A program made the position numbers and the translations under genes. This document shows positions 23,248 to 31,532 of a DNA stretch of 64,000 nt, piece after piece (the stretch's first letter is position 1; each line of letters starts with the position of its first letter). Below the pieces are notes generated by a model. The model saw nothing but the letters and a program-made list of their open reading frames with translations. It was not told the DNA's origin and did no database searches. Origin of the DNA: Leifsonia sp. Root1293 (lineage in GTDB: Bacteria > Actinomycetota > Actinomycetes > Actinomycetales > Microbacteriaceae); the NCBI RefSeq assembly GCF_001425325.1, contig NZ_LMEH01000001.1, positions 791,898 to 855,897 of the forward strand. Direction: 5' to 3'.

Positions 23248-24296
23248 TCGGCACCCACGATCTCCTCGTGCACACGGCGGAGATCCTCCATGAGCGATCC
23301 GATGAGCACCCAGTGTTCGGCGTGCGGCGTGAGGATGCGCAGCGGTGCCGTGAGAAGGGGCACTCCCCGGGTCTGCGCGTCCGGTTCGACGGGGGTGCTG
23401 TTCTCGGCGCGCACCAGGAGACGCAGGTCGTGAGCCGCCCGCTCCAGTTCGTCGACGATCGGCTCGACCGTCGGCTCGTCGGGCAGGCCGGCGTCGTAGT
23501 GGTCGTGCACGGCCCGCGTCATGTTGAGCGATCGCGTGACCAGTGGTCCCATGCGGGCGAAGAGGGCGTCATCGGCGTCGAGAGCGACCCTGTAGCGCTG
23601 CTGACGCGGGTTGAAGGCGAGTGATTCGTCGGCATCCTTCAGCGCATCGGCGGCCTTGGCCTGCATGGGCCGCAGCAATCTCGCCGTCAGCAGCATCTCC
23701 TGGAGCTGGGCGTCGGTCTTCGAGGTGCGGAGGGCGTCGGCCAGGCGCTCGAAGGTCGCCGCGATCTCGATGCCGAGGGCGGTGACGGCCGCATGCGCCG
23801 GTGCGAGCAGCACCGGCGGCACGACGAGGATGTTCACGATCAGGCCCATGGCGGCGCCGATCAGCGTCTCGATGATGCGGGCGACAGCGTAGTCGGGTGT
23901 CGCGGCGCCGATGGTGAGCACGAGCATGACGCTGATCGGGATCTGGTTGGCCGACCCCGGTGTGAGCCGAAGCGCCCACCCGACGAAGATGGCCACGACG
24001 ATGGCTGCCAGCACCACCAGGCTGTCCTGTCCGAAGAGCAGACCGATGCCGAAGGCTATGACGACGCCGGCGATCACTCCGAAGCTGCGCTCGAGTGCAC
24101 GCCCGACGGACTGGTTCACGCTGGGCTGCACGACCAGCAACGCCGCGATGGCGGCGAACACGGGCAGGGTGCCGGGAATGAGCAGCTCGGCCACGATCCA
24201 GGCGAGCACGGTGGCGATCGCCGACTTCGTCACCTGCAGCAGGGGAATGCGCGCGCTCGACCGCAGGCGGGCGGTGAAACGTGCTGGGCCGGTCAC
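23244..24296 (-). CDS. FUSC family membrane protein
   Basis: A 350-residue protein. The first half has six hydrophobic helices with LLVVQPSVNQSVGRALERSFGVIAGVVIAF and AVARIIETLIGAAMGLIVNILVVPP, typical of fusaric-acid-resistance/ArAE-like transporters; the second half is a cytoplasmic helical domain. It starts with GTG 24296, six bases after a TAGCCT hexamer, so the message is leaderless. Family members are thought to export aromatic acids or other toxic compounds, but the substrate is not evident. TMEM175 follows by an ATGA overlap. Confidence 0.88.
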   Translation of the reverse strand: MTGPARFTARLRSSARIPLLQVTKSAIATVLAWIVAELLIPGTLPVFAAIAALLVVQPSVNQSVGRALERSFGVIAGVVIAFGIGLLFGQDSLVVLAAIVVAIFVGWALRLTPGSANQIPISVMLVLTIGAATPDYAVARIIETLIGAAMGLIVNILVVPPVLLAPAHAAVTALGIEIAATFERLADALRTSKTDAQLQEMLLTARLLRPMQAKAADALKDADESLAFNPRQQRYRVALDADDALFARMGPLVTRSLNMTRAVHDHYDAGLPDEPTVEPIVDELERAAHDLRLLVRAENSTPVEPDAQTRGVPLLTAPLRILTPHAEHWVLIGSLMEDLRRVHEEIVGAE

Positions 24297-24302
24297 TCTG
24301 TC

Positions 24303-24308
24303 AGGCTA
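24303..24308 (-). promoter_or_regulatory. -10 hexamer, leaderless start
   Basis: TAGCCT, six bases before GTG 24296. It overlaps the stop of the AlkZ-like gene upstream. Confidence 0.5.
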
Positions 24309-25418
24309 CTGCGCCGCCACGTGCGGCCGATCGAGGAATGCCGCATAGTCGGCGGAGCCGCGGGCGATGGCCTTCGCTCGCCTGGCTGTGACGGATGCCG
24401 CGTCGAACGGTCGGGTCTCGACGCCGACGCCGCGCCGCGTCGCCGAACGCCGCCAGGTGCCGATCACGCGGCCCGCCGCGACGATAGTGGGCTGGAACAC
24501 GCCGTTGGCACCGGGCACCACGGCGTCCTCGTTCTCGGGGTCGATGAAGGCGCGCCGGTCGGTGTAGCCCAGGTAGTACTCGTCGAAGCCCGGGAGCAGG
24601 TGAACTGATGCCGCGAACGCGCGCTTCTCGGCATCCGTCGCCGGGGAGAGATCGGCGTCGGATGCGGCCCACAGGCCGGCGTCGTCGTCGTACTGCACGA
24701 TGCGGCCATCGGCGCGCGCGATCTCGAGTGCGAGGCGGGAGTCGGTGAGGGTGAGCTTGCTCCAGCCGGCGAAGTCGCGAACGGTGGCCGGGCCATGCCC
24801 GCGCAGGTAACGCGTCACGAACTCGGCCAGGGCCTGCTCGCGGTCGAGTGACCTCGGTCGCCGGATCCAGTGCTCACTCGGCACCAGTCGCTGGACGCCG
24901 TCCCGCACCGGACCCCAGCACCAGAAGCCCGTCTGGGCGAGATGGGCGATGAGGTGGTAGCCGCGCTGTCCGGTCGGGTCGATGTCGTTCTCGACGAGCA
25001 GAGCCATGAACTCCTCTCGCGAGAGGTCGTCGGCGGTGTCGAGTGCCTCTGCGGAGATGGAGCGCACTCGATCGAGCATGGCGTCGTCGATTCCGAGCTG
25101 CACCCGTCGCGTCGCCGCCTGCGCCAGCATGCGCGGTCCGGTGAGCGAGAGCATCCAGCCGAGATCGACGGCAGGCACGGCGAACAGGGTGCCGCGCATG
25201 GTCCAGGCCCGCACCAGCTCTCCGCTGTCGAATGCAGCCAGTACCGCCGCATCCGTCGCACCGGAACGGATGCCGATGCCCCAGCGCGCCCCGGCGAAGT
25301 CCTGCGCCTGCACGGCGAGCAACCGCTCGAGCACTCCTACCGGGGTGTCGGTGCCGCCGATGCCGTGCGCGGTGAGGCGCAGCCTGAGCAGTTCGCGTTG
25401 CTGTGAATCCGCCGCCAT
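24306..25418 (-). CDS. HTH_42 (AlkZ/YcaQ-like) DNA glycosylase family protein
   Basis: A 370-residue winged-helix protein of the AlkZ/YcaQ superfamily. The segment LLAVQAQDFAGARW near residue 35 contains the Q-x-Q motif that supplies catalytic glutamines in AlkZ-type glycosylases, and RAWTMRGTLFAVPAVDLGWML and LLPGFDEYYLGYTDR are conserved further on. AlkZ unhooks interstrand crosslinks formed by natural products such as azinomycin; many relatives are uncharacterised, so the substrate is not certain. The start ATG 25418 follows the last upstream stop that makes sense; the longer frame overlaps the divergent ABC-F gene. It is divergent from the ABC-F gene. Confidence 0.85.
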   Translation of the reverse strand: MAADSQQRELLRLRLTAHGIGGTDTPVGVLERLLAVQAQDFAGARWGIGIRSGATDAAVLAAFDSGELVRAWTMRGTLFAVPAVDLGWMLSLTGPRMLAQAATRRVQLGIDDAMLDRVRSISAEALDTADDLSREEFMALLVENDIDPTGQRGYHLIAHLAQTGFWCWGPVRDGVQRLVPSEHWIRRPRSLDREQALAEFVTRYLRGHGPATVRDFAGWSKLTLTDSRLALEIARADGRIVQYDDDAGLWAASDADLSPATDAEKRAFAASVHLLPGFDEYYLGYTDRRAFIDPENEDAVVPGANGVFQPTIVAAGRVIGTWRRSATRRGVGVETRPFDAASVTARRAKAIARGSADYAAFLDRPHVAAQ

Positions 25419-25477
25419 AGTGACCTCAGTATCGCGCAGGGCACCGACAGCGGAACAGCGGGCGGGGCTGCAGCGTT

Positions 25478-25483
25478 TAGACT
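25478..25483 (+). promoter_or_regulatory. -10 hexamer of the ABC-F gene
   Basis: TAGACT predicts a start site near 25490 and thus a leader of about 50 bases before GTG 25540, unlike the leaderless genes. Confidence 0.5.
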
Positions 25484-25539
25484 GGGTGGCTGCGCCTCTC
25501 GCGCGACTTCCCCACATTCTCCGACCGAAGGGTTCCCCC

Positions 25540-27138
25540 GTGCTCGCCGTACACGACCTCGAGATCCGCGTGGGGGCGCGCGTGCTGATGCAGGACGTGA
25601 ACTTCCGGGTCTCCGACGGAGACAAGATCGGTCTGGTGGGTCGCAATGGAGCGGGCAAGACGACACTGACGAAGACGCTCGCCGGGGAGACCCTCCCCAC
25701 CGGCGGACGCATCGACCGCAGTGGGGAGATCGGCTACCTGCCCCAGGACCCGCGCTCGGGTGATCCCGAGGAGCTCGCTCGCACCCGCATCCTGAACGCT
25801 CGCGGCCTCGGCTCGCTCGTCCAGGGGATGCACGAGGCCACCATCGCGATGGCCAGCGAGGACACCGCTGTCAGCGAGGCCGGCATGAAGAAGTACGGTT
25901 CGCTCACCGACCGCTTCCAGGCCCTCGGAGGCTACGCGGCCGAGGCCGAGGCCGCGTCCATCGCGTCGAACCTCAACCTGCCCGATCGCATCCTCGACCA
26001 GCCGTTGAAGACGCTCTCCGGTGGTCAGCGTCGTCGCATCGAGCTGGCCCGCATCCTGTTCTCGGATGCCGGGACGATGATTCTCGACGAGCCGACGAAC
26101 CACCTCGACGCCGACTCCATCGTCTGGCTGCGCGACTTCCTCAAGAACTACAAGGGCGGCTTCATCGTGATCACCCACGATGTCGAACTCGTGGGGGAGA
26201 CCGTCAACCGCGTCTTCTACCTCGATGCCAACCGCACAGTCATCGACATCTACAACATGGGCTGGAAGCACTACCAGCGCCAGCGTGCCGCCGACGAGGA
26301 GCGCCGCAAGAAGGAGCGCTCCAACGCGGAGAAGAAGGCAGGCGTCCTGCAGATGCAGGCGGCGAAGTTCGGTGCGAAGGCGTCGAAGGCCGCAGCGGCG
26401 CACCAGATGGTCGCCCGGGCCGAGAAACTGCTCTCGGGCCTCGAGGAGGTGCGGGCCGTCGATCGGGTGGCGAAGCTGCGCTTCCCGACCCCTGCGCCCT
26501 GCGGACGCACTCCGTTGCAGGCTTCGGATCTGTCGAAGAGCTACGGTTCGCTCGAGATCTTCACCGCGGTCGACCTCGCGATCGATCGCGGTTCCAAGGT
26601 CGTCATCATCGGCCTGAACGGTGCGGGCAAGACGACGCTCCTGCGCATCCTCGGCGGCGTGGACCAGCCCGACACGGGTCAGGTCGAGCCGGGTCACGGG
26701 CTGCGTGTCGGCTACTTCGCCCAGGAGCACGAGACCATCGACGTGAAGAGCACCGTGCTGCAGAACATGGTGTCATCGTCGCCGAGCCTGACCGAGACCG
26801 AGGCCCGCAAGGTGCTCGGCTCGTTCCTGTTCACCGGCGACGACTCGCACAAGCTCGCCGGTGTGCTCTCCGGTGGCGAGAAGACCCGCCTCGCTCTCGC
26901 GATGATCGTCGTCTCCGGCGCCAACGTGCTGCTTCTGGACGAGCCGACGAACAACCTCGACCCCGCGAGCCGTGCCGAGATCCTCGACGCGCTCGCACAC
27001 TTCGAGGGTGCCGTCGTCCTGGTCTCCCACGACCCAGGAGCCGTCGAGGCGCTCAACCCCGAGCGCGTGCTGATCCTGCCGGATGGCGTCGAAGACCACT
27101 GGAACGCCGAGTACGCCGACCTGATCGCGCTGGCGTAG
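25540..27138 (+). CDS. ABC-F family ATPase
   Basis: A 532-residue soluble protein with two ABC domains and no membrane part. Walker A motifs GRNGAGKTT and GLNGAGKTT, signature LSGGQRRRIELARIL and LSGGEKTRLALAMIV, and Walker B LDEPTNHLDADSIVWL and LDEPTNNLDPASR are all present. The linker between the domains (KKERSNAEKKAGVLQMQAAKFGAKASKAAAAHQM) is the charged P-site interaction motif. GTG 25540 has GAAGGG seven bases upstream. ABC-F proteins bind the ribosome E site and relieve stalling or confer resistance to ribosome-targeting antibiotics; the sequence does not tell which. Confidence 0.93.
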   Translation: MLAVHDLEIRVGARVLMQDVNFRVSDGDKIGLVGRNGAGKTTLTKTLAGETLPTGGRIDRSGEIGYLPQDPRSGDPEELARTRILNARGLGSLVQGMHEATIAMASEDTAVSEAGMKKYGSLTDRFQALGGYAAEAEAASIASNLNLPDRILDQPLKTLSGGQRRRIELARILFSDAGTMILDEPTNHLDADSIVWLRDFLKNYKGGFIVITHDVELVGETVNRVFYLDANRTVIDIYNMGWKHYQRQRAADEERRKKERSNAEKKAGVLQMQAAKFGAKASKAAAAHQMVARAEKLLSGLEEVRAVDRVAKLRFPTPAPCGRTPLQASDLSKSYGSLEIFTAVDLAIDRGSKVVIIGLNGAGKTTLLRILGGVDQPDTGQVEPGHGLRVGYFAQEHETIDVKSTVLQNMVSSSPSLTETEARKVLGSFLFTGDDSHKLAGVLSGGEKTRLALAMIVVSGANVLLLDEPTNNLDPASRAEILDALAHFEGAVVLVSHDPGAVEALNPERVLILPDGVEDHWNAEYADLIALA

Positions 27139-27166
27139 GGCGCTTCGGGCGCAGACTCCGTCCGGC

Positions 27167-27226
27167 CCTCAGCGACCGGTCAGCCACCCGCTCGCTGAGG
27201 CCCGCGCGCAGCGCGCGGTCGAAGCG
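27167..27226. repeat. Convergent-end hairpin repeat (copy 1)
   Basis: CCTCAGCGA (27167-27175) and TCGCTGAGG (27192-27200) are inverted and can form a stem. A 37-base unit beginning GCTCGCTGAGGCC (27190-27226) is repeated nearly exactly at 29436. It fills the gap between the converging ABC-F and SURF1 genes, a position for a bidirectional terminator. Confidence 0.7.
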
Positions 27227-27229
27227 CGC

Positions 27230-28084
27230 TCAGCGGCCGGAGACGTGCTCGGCGTCGAGGATCTCGTCCTCGACGGCCGCATCGGTCTTCGCCTTCCTGG
27301 CACGACGTCGTTCGCGCTCGAGGGCGCGCTCGCGCTCGTCGGGGTCGTCGGCGTTCAGCATCCGGTACTCGTTGCGAACAGCCCAGCCGAAGCCGATGAA
27401 GCCGAGCAGCGCGAAGACGAACCACTGGAATGCGTACGAGAGGTGCGGGCCTTCATCGAGGGCCGGCTTCTCAGCCGCCGATGGACGGCTCGCCGCTGCC
27501 GGCACCTCGGAGTCGAGGAGGCCATAGGCCCCGGTGTAGGTCGGCTCCCCAACGAGCTCGCCCATGTCGGCGAGTTCGATCGTGGCGACTTCGTTGCCGG
27601 ATGCACTCCGGCCGGCCAGGCGCGGCTCGCCCGCCTTCAGCCGCGCGACCACGGTCACCTCACCCGACGGTGGCTCGGGAATCACGTCGGGAGCATCCTG
27701 TCGTGACCCCGTCGGGAGCCAGCCGCGGTCGACGATGAACACCGTGCCGTCGGCGAGCTGCAGGGGAGTGAGCACCTCGAAGCCGGGGCTGCCGTCGCGG
27801 GGACGATTGCGGGCGAGGCGCTGGTCGTCCGTCAGGTACACCCCCGTCATCTCCACGGGCAGGTACTTCTGGGAGATGTCGAACGAGTCCAGCTCGGGCA
27901 GGGCATCACCGAGCGGAACGGGCTCGGCGCTCCAGTTGCTCTCGACCCGGTCGATCTCGGCCAGGGCCTCGGCGCGGCGCGCTATCTGCCAGAACCCGAG
28001 CGACACGCAGACGAGCGCGAAGACGACGACCAGGGCGAGGTAGCCGATCCATCGTCTGCTGAAGGCGAATGACCAGCCGTTCAC
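27230..28084 (-). CDS. SURF1 family protein
   Basis: A 284-residue membrane protein. An N-terminal helix (about 12-31, GYLALVVVFALVCVSLGFWQIARR) and a C-terminal helix (AFQWFVFALLGFIGFGWAVRNEY) enclose a soluble loop, the SURF1 layout. Conserved segments are LGFWQIARRAEAL, RPRDGSPGFEVLTPLQ and VDRGWLP. The start GTG 28084 overlaps the TGA of the small zinc-binding-like protein gene (GTGA). SURF1 helps assemble cytochrome c oxidase. The tail is highly charged. Confidence 0.93.
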   Translation of the reverse strand: MNGWSFAFSRRWIGYLALVVVFALVCVSLGFWQIARRAEALAEIDRVESNWSAEPVPLGDALPELDSFDISQKYLPVEMTGVYLTDDQRLARNRPRDGSPGFEVLTPLQLADGTVFIVDRGWLPTGSRQDAPDVIPEPPSGEVTVVARLKAGEPRLAGRSASGNEVATIELADMGELVGEPTYTGAYGLLDSEVPAAASRPSAAEKPALDEGPHLSYAFQWFVFALLGFIGFGWAVRNEYRMLNADDPDERERALERERRRARKAKTDAAVEDEILDAEHVSGR

Positions 28085-28305
28085 GCGTCGGCTCCGATCT
28101 CGAGAGCGCTGACGGTCAGCGGGAAGTCGCGGGCAGCGAGGAACTCGCGCAGGTACTCGACGTGCTCGTCGCACGCCAGCCAGGTCTTGCCGCGGTCGCC
28201 CGTGTGGATGCGGGGGTTCCGCCAGTCGATACGCCAGGCGGCGGTCTCGTCGCAGCCCGCGCGGGAGCATGCGTGCACCTCGGGTGCACCGCCCGATCCG
28301 ATCAC
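28081..28305 (-). CDS. Small Cys/His protein of the SURF1 operon
   Basis: A 74-residue protein. CSRAGCDETAAWRIDWRNP and LACDEHVEYLREFL supply the spaced Cys/Cys/Cys/His pattern of a small zinc site. It starts with GTG 28305, overlapping the TGA of the DUF3099 gene (GTGA), and ends in another GTGA overlap with SURF1, so all three genes are coupled. The family is found as an unnamed neighbour of SURF1 in actinobacteria (from recall). Because SURF1 acts on cytochrome oxidase, a role in metal or heme assembly is an attractive but untested idea. Confidence 0.82.
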   Translation of the reverse strand: MIGSGGAPEVHACSRAGCDETAAWRIDWRNPRIHTGDRGKTWLACDEHVEYLREFLAARDFPLTVSALEIGADA

Positions 28306-28604
28306 GCGTCGTCCCCGGGTCGTCGGCTGTCGTCGTCCGAGCTGCGGTCGCTGAGCACGATCGAACCCGGCCGCAGCGGAGTGCGTGAACCCGAGGTGGT
28401 CTTCACGTTCGCCACGACGACGGCGATGTAGGGCAGGATGATCGCTCCGGCTGCGAAGACCCAGAGCCATGCCCCTCGGGCGAACAGCATCGCGAGCACG
28501 CACAGCACACGGATCGACATCATGATCGAGTACTTGATGACTCGAGCGCGTCGTTCCGCATCCGGGGAGGCCGGAAGGCTGGTGATCGAGGAGGGCTGTT
28601 TCAT
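28302..28604 (-). CDS. DUF3099 domain membrane protein
   Basis: A 100-residue protein. RRARVIKYSIMMSIRVLCVLAMLFARGAWLWVFAAGAIILPYIAVVVAN gives two membrane helices (about 24-42 and 47-66), the DUF3099 signature. The C-terminal 30 residues are hydrophilic. It is first in the DUF3099-zinc protein-SURF1 operon. A TAGGCT at 28652-28647 predicts a leader of about 36 bases, and the ATG has CCAGGA before it. No function is known for DUF3099. Confidence 0.87.
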   Translation of the reverse strand: MKQPSSITSLPASPDAERRARVIKYSIMMSIRVLCVLAMLFARGAWLWVFAAGAIILPYIAVVVANVKTTSGSRTPLRPGSIVLSDRSSDDDSRRPGDDA

Positions 28605-28677
28605 TCCTGGCCGAACCGCGGTGACCCGAGTGTCGCCGCTGCTTCCAGCCTACGCGGGGTCAGGGGTGCTTTCGTCC

Positions 28678-28683
28678 TAGGCT
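28678..28683 (+). promoter_or_regulatory. -10 hexamer of fabG-like gene
   Basis: TAGGCT, with a predicted transcript start near 28690 and a leader of about 27 bases ending in AGAAGGAA before ATG 28717. Confidence 0.5.
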
Positions 28684-28716
28684 GGGGGAGTTGTCAGCGA
28701 GAGAAGGAACCATTCC

Positions 28717-29427
28717 ATGAGCACTCCCCGTACAGTCCTCGTCACCGGCGGAAACCGCGGTATCGGCTTCGCCATCGCCGAGGAGTTCGTGCGTCAGGGC
28801 CACCGCGTCGCCGTGACCGCCCGCTCGGGTTCCGGGCCTGAGGGCTCGCTCACCGTGCAGGCTGATGTGACCGACTCCGCATCCGTCGACGCGGCCTTCA
28901 CCGCCATCGAAGCAGAGCTCGGCCCGGTGGAGGTCGTCGTGGCCAACGCCGGCATCACCCGCGACACCCTCCTCATGCGCATGAGCGACGAGGACTTCGA
29001 GACCGTCATCGACACCAACCTCACGGGCTCCTTCCGAGTGGTCAAGCGGGCGTCGAAGGGCATGCTCAAGGCTCGCTACGGCCGTATCGTGCTCATCTCG
29101 AGCGTCGTCGGTCTCTACGGCGGTCCCGGTCAGGCGAACTATTCGGCCTCGAAGGCGGGCCTCGTCGGCTTCGCCCGGTCGATCACGCGGGAGCTCGGTG
29201 GCCGGGGCATCACCGCCAACGTCGTCGCTCCCGGGTTCATCGAGACCGACATGACAGCTGAACTGCCCGAGGCGACGCAGGCCGACTACAAGAAGTCGAT
29301 TCCGGCCGGGCGCTTCGCCACTCCGAACGAGGTCGCCAAGGTCGTCGCCTGGATCGCCGGCGACGACGCGGGATACATCTCGGGGGCGGTCATCCCCGTC
29401 GACGGCGGCCTCGGGATGGGCCACTAG
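28717..29427 (+). CDS. fabG: 3-oxoacyl-ACP reductase (FabG-type SDR)
   Basis: A 236-residue short-chain dehydrogenase. The cofactor motif TGGNRGIG lies at residues 10-17, NAG at 77-79, and the catalytic residues are Ser129, Tyr142 and Lys146 (YSASK), with Asn101. The C-terminal VPVDGGLGMGH matches FabG of actinobacteria; the segment PGFIETDMTAELPE is typical of the MabA/FabG branch. It should reduce 3-oxoacyl-ACP with NADPH in type II fatty-acid synthesis, or act in an allied pathway. A good ribosome-binding site precedes ATG 28717. It ends at the hairpin repeat shared with serB. Confidence 0.9.
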   Translation: MSTPRTVLVTGGNRGIGFAIAEEFVRQGHRVAVTARSGSGPEGSLTVQADVTDSASVDAAFTAIEAELGPVEVVVANAGITRDTLLMRMSDEDFETVIDTNLTGSFRVVKRASKGMLKARYGRIVLISSVVGLYGGPGQANYSASKAGLVGFARSITRELGGRGITANVVAPGFIETDMTAELPEATQADYKKSIPAGRFATPNEVAKVVAWIAGDDAGYISGAVIPVDGGLGMGH

Positions 29428-29435
29428 CGGGCCCC

Positions 29436-29521
29436 GCTCGCTGAGGCCGGCGCGCAGCGCGCGGTCGAAGCGTGTTCGCAGCGCTGCTTCGGCCGCGGAC
29501 TCCGTCCGGGCCTCAGCGAGC
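29436..29521. repeat. Convergent-end hairpin repeat (copy 2)
   Basis: A 37-base unit (29436-29472) matches 27190-27226 almost exactly. GCTCGCTGAGG at its left end is inverted as CCTCAGCGAGC (29511-29521), so the whole element can fold into one hairpin. It lies between the converging fabG and serB genes. Confidence 0.7.
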
Positions 29522-29529
29522 GCTGGTCG

Positions 29530-30195
29530 TTAGCCCCGCAGTCCGAGCAGCGGGAGCACCTGCGACAGGTCCGGAACGTCCACGGCCACGCTGGCGCGCG
29601 ATCGCACCAGCGGCTTCGCGTTGAAGGCGACCGAGAGGCCTGCGACGCCCATCATCTCGAGGTCGTTCGCACCATCCCCGATGGCGATGGTGCGGTGACG
29701 CGGAACGTCGTGGGCCGACGCCCACTCCTGTAGTGCAGCCGCTTTCGCGCCGGCGTCGACGATCGGGCCGGCCACTCGACCCGTCAGGTGGCCGCCATCG
29801 ACCTCCAGCCGGTTCGCCCGCCACTCGTCGAGTCCGAATGACGCCCCGATGGGGTCGAGCAGTTCGTGGAACCCGCCGGACACCACGCCGACGACTCCTC
29901 CTGCGGCATGGACGCCGGCGATGAGGTCGTGAACCCCGTCGGTCGGACGGATGCGGGCACCCACGTCGTGGAAGACGCTCTCGGGAAGCCCGGCCAGCGT
30001 CGCGACGCGTTCGCGTAGGCTCGCAGCGAAGTCGAGTTCGCCGCGCATGGCGCGCTCCGTGACGTCGGCCACGAGGGTGCGCGAACCTGCAGCGTCGGCG
30101 AGGAGCTCGATCACCTCGTCCCGAATGAGGGTGGAGTCCGCATCGAGCACGACGAGGAAGCGCGCGTCGCCGACGCGCGGTGCGGCATCCGTCAT
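29530..30195 (-). CDS. serB: Phosphoserine phosphatase SerB
   Basis: A 221-residue HAD phosphatase. The nucleophile motif [10 protein letters not shown] (Asp18, Asp20), the [11 protein letters not shown]-type substrate motif (here [17 protein letters not shown]), [10 protein letters not shown] and [11 protein letters not shown] are those of SerB. It hydrolyses O-phosphoserine in serine synthesis. ATG 30195 overlaps the TGA of glgC (ATGA), so it is translated from the glgC message; an ACT domain, present in some SerB proteins, is absent. Confidence 0.94.
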   Translation of the reverse strand: MTDAAPRVGDARFLVVLDADSTLIRDEVIELLADAAGSRTLVADVTERAMRGELDFAASLRERVATLAGLPESVFHDVGARIRPTDGVHDLIAGVHAAGGVVGVVSGGFHELLDPIGASFGLDEWRANRLEVDGGHLTGRVAGPIVDAGAKAAALQEWASAHDVPRHRTIAIGDGANDLEMMGVAGLSVAFNAKPLVRSRASVAVDVPDLSQVLPLLGLRG

Positions 30196-31436
30196 TCCGC
30201 GGTGACCCGCGTTCCCTTGCCGACGACGGTGATGCCGGAATCGGTAACGGCGAAGCCCCGAGCGGCGTCCTTCTCGTGATCGACACCGATTTGGGCACCG
30301 GCCTCGACGACGACGTCCTTGTCGAGCACGGCGCGGATGACCTGGGCATCGGTCTCGATGCGGGCGCGCTCGAAGATGATCGAGTCGACGACCTTGGCGC
30401 CTGAGCCGATGGTCGACCACGGGCCGAGCACGCTGCGCTCGATGTGCGCACCCGAGATCACCGATCCGAGCGACACGATCGAGTCGATCATGGTGCCGAG
30501 GGACCCACGGGCGTCGCGCACGAACTTCGCGGGGGGAGCGTTCAGCTGCTGCGTGAATATGGGCCAGGCCTCGTTGTAGAGGTTGAACACCGGCAGCGCC
30601 GAGATGAGGTCCTGGTGGGCTTCGAAGAACGAGTCGATCGTTCCCACGTCGCGCCAGTAGTACCTGTCGCGGTCCGTCGATCCGGGAACGTCGTTGCGCA
30701 TGAGGTCGTAGACGCCGGCTGTGCCGCGGGCCACGAAATCGGGGATGATGTCCCCGCCCATGTCGTGGCTGGAGTTGGTGCGTTCTCCGTCGCGCAGAAC
30801 CGCGTCGACCAGCGCGTCGGTATTGAAGACGTAGTTGCCCATGGAAGCCAGCACCTCGTGCGGGGCATCCGCGAGCCCGATGGGATCGCTCGGCTTCTCG
30901 CGGAACGCGGCCACCCTCGTGGCGTCGTCCTCGTCGACCTCGATCACGCCGAACTGGTTCGCGAGCTCGATGGGCTGACGGATGGCCGCGACGGTCGCCT
31001 CGGCACCGGAGTCGATGTGCGCCTGCACCATCTGGGAGAAGTCCATGCGGTATACGTGGTCGGCACCGACGACGACGATGATGTCGGGCTTCTCGTCGTG
31101 GATGAGGTTGAGGCTCTGCAGGATGGCGTCGGCCGATCCGCTGAACCACCGCTTGCCGAGGCGCTGCTGGGCGGGCACCGAGGCGATGTAGGAGTTGAGC
31201 ATGCCCGACAGGCGCCAGGTCTGCGAGACGTGGCGGTCGAGGCTGTGCGATTTGTACTGGGTGAGCACGACGATCTGCGTGAGCCCGGAGTTGATGAGAT
31301 TCGACAGGGCGAAGTCAACGAGGCGGTAGTGCCCTCCGAAGGGAACAGCGGGCTTGGCCCGGTCCTCCGTGAGGGGCATGAGCCGCTTGCCTTCTCCGCC
31401 GGCCAGCACGATGCCGAAGATCTTCGATGACTTCAT
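30192..31436 (-). CDS. glgC: Glucose-1-phosphate adenylyltransferase GlgC
   Basis: A 414-residue nucleotidyltransferase. The N-terminal motif [39 protein letters not shown] holds the catalytic and binding residues, [11 protein letters not shown] is the substrate loop, and the C-terminal left-handed helix repeats ([18 protein letters not shown]) follow. It makes ADP-glucose for glycogen. A TACTGT hexamer six bases before ATG 31436 indicates a leaderless message. It is divergent from glgA and coupled to serB. Confidence 0.96.
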   Translation of the reverse strand: MKSSKIFGIVLAGGEGKRLMPLTEDRAKPAVPFGGHYRLVDFALSNLINSGLTQIVVLTQYKSHSLDRHVSQTWRLSGMLNSYIASVPAQQRLGKRWFSGSADAILQSLNLIHDEKPDIIVVVGADHVYRMDFSQMVQAHIDSGAEATVAAIRQPIELANQFGVIEVDEDDATRVAAFREKPSDPIGLADAPHEVLASMGNYVFNTDALVDAVLRDGERTNSSHDMGGDIIPDFVARGTAGVYDLMRNDVPGSTDRDRYYWRDVGTIDSFFEAHQDLISALPVFNLYNEAWPIFTQQLNAPPAKFVRDARGSLGTMIDSIVSLGSVISGAHIERSVLGPWSTIGSGAKVVDSIIFERARIETDAQVIRAVLDKDVVVEAGAQIGVDHEKDAARGFAVTDSGITVVGKGTRVTAE

Positions 31437-31442
31437 GGCTCA

Positions 31443-31448
31443 ACAGTA
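31443..31448 (-). promoter_or_regulatory. -10 hexamer, leaderless start of glgC
   Basis: TACTGT, six bases before ATG 31436. Confidence 0.6.
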
Positions 31449-31520
31449 GTGTGGCGCGGCGGGTCCCGGCATGCCCTTGCCGATGCGCGCCGACATCTGT
31501 ATCAAGACCGACGGATGCCC

Positions 31521-31526
31521 TAGCGT
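31521..31526 (+). promoter_or_regulatory. -10 hexamer, leaderless start of glgA
   Basis: TAGCGT, six bases before ATG 31533. Confidence 0.6.
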
Positions 31527-31532
31527 TGCCTC

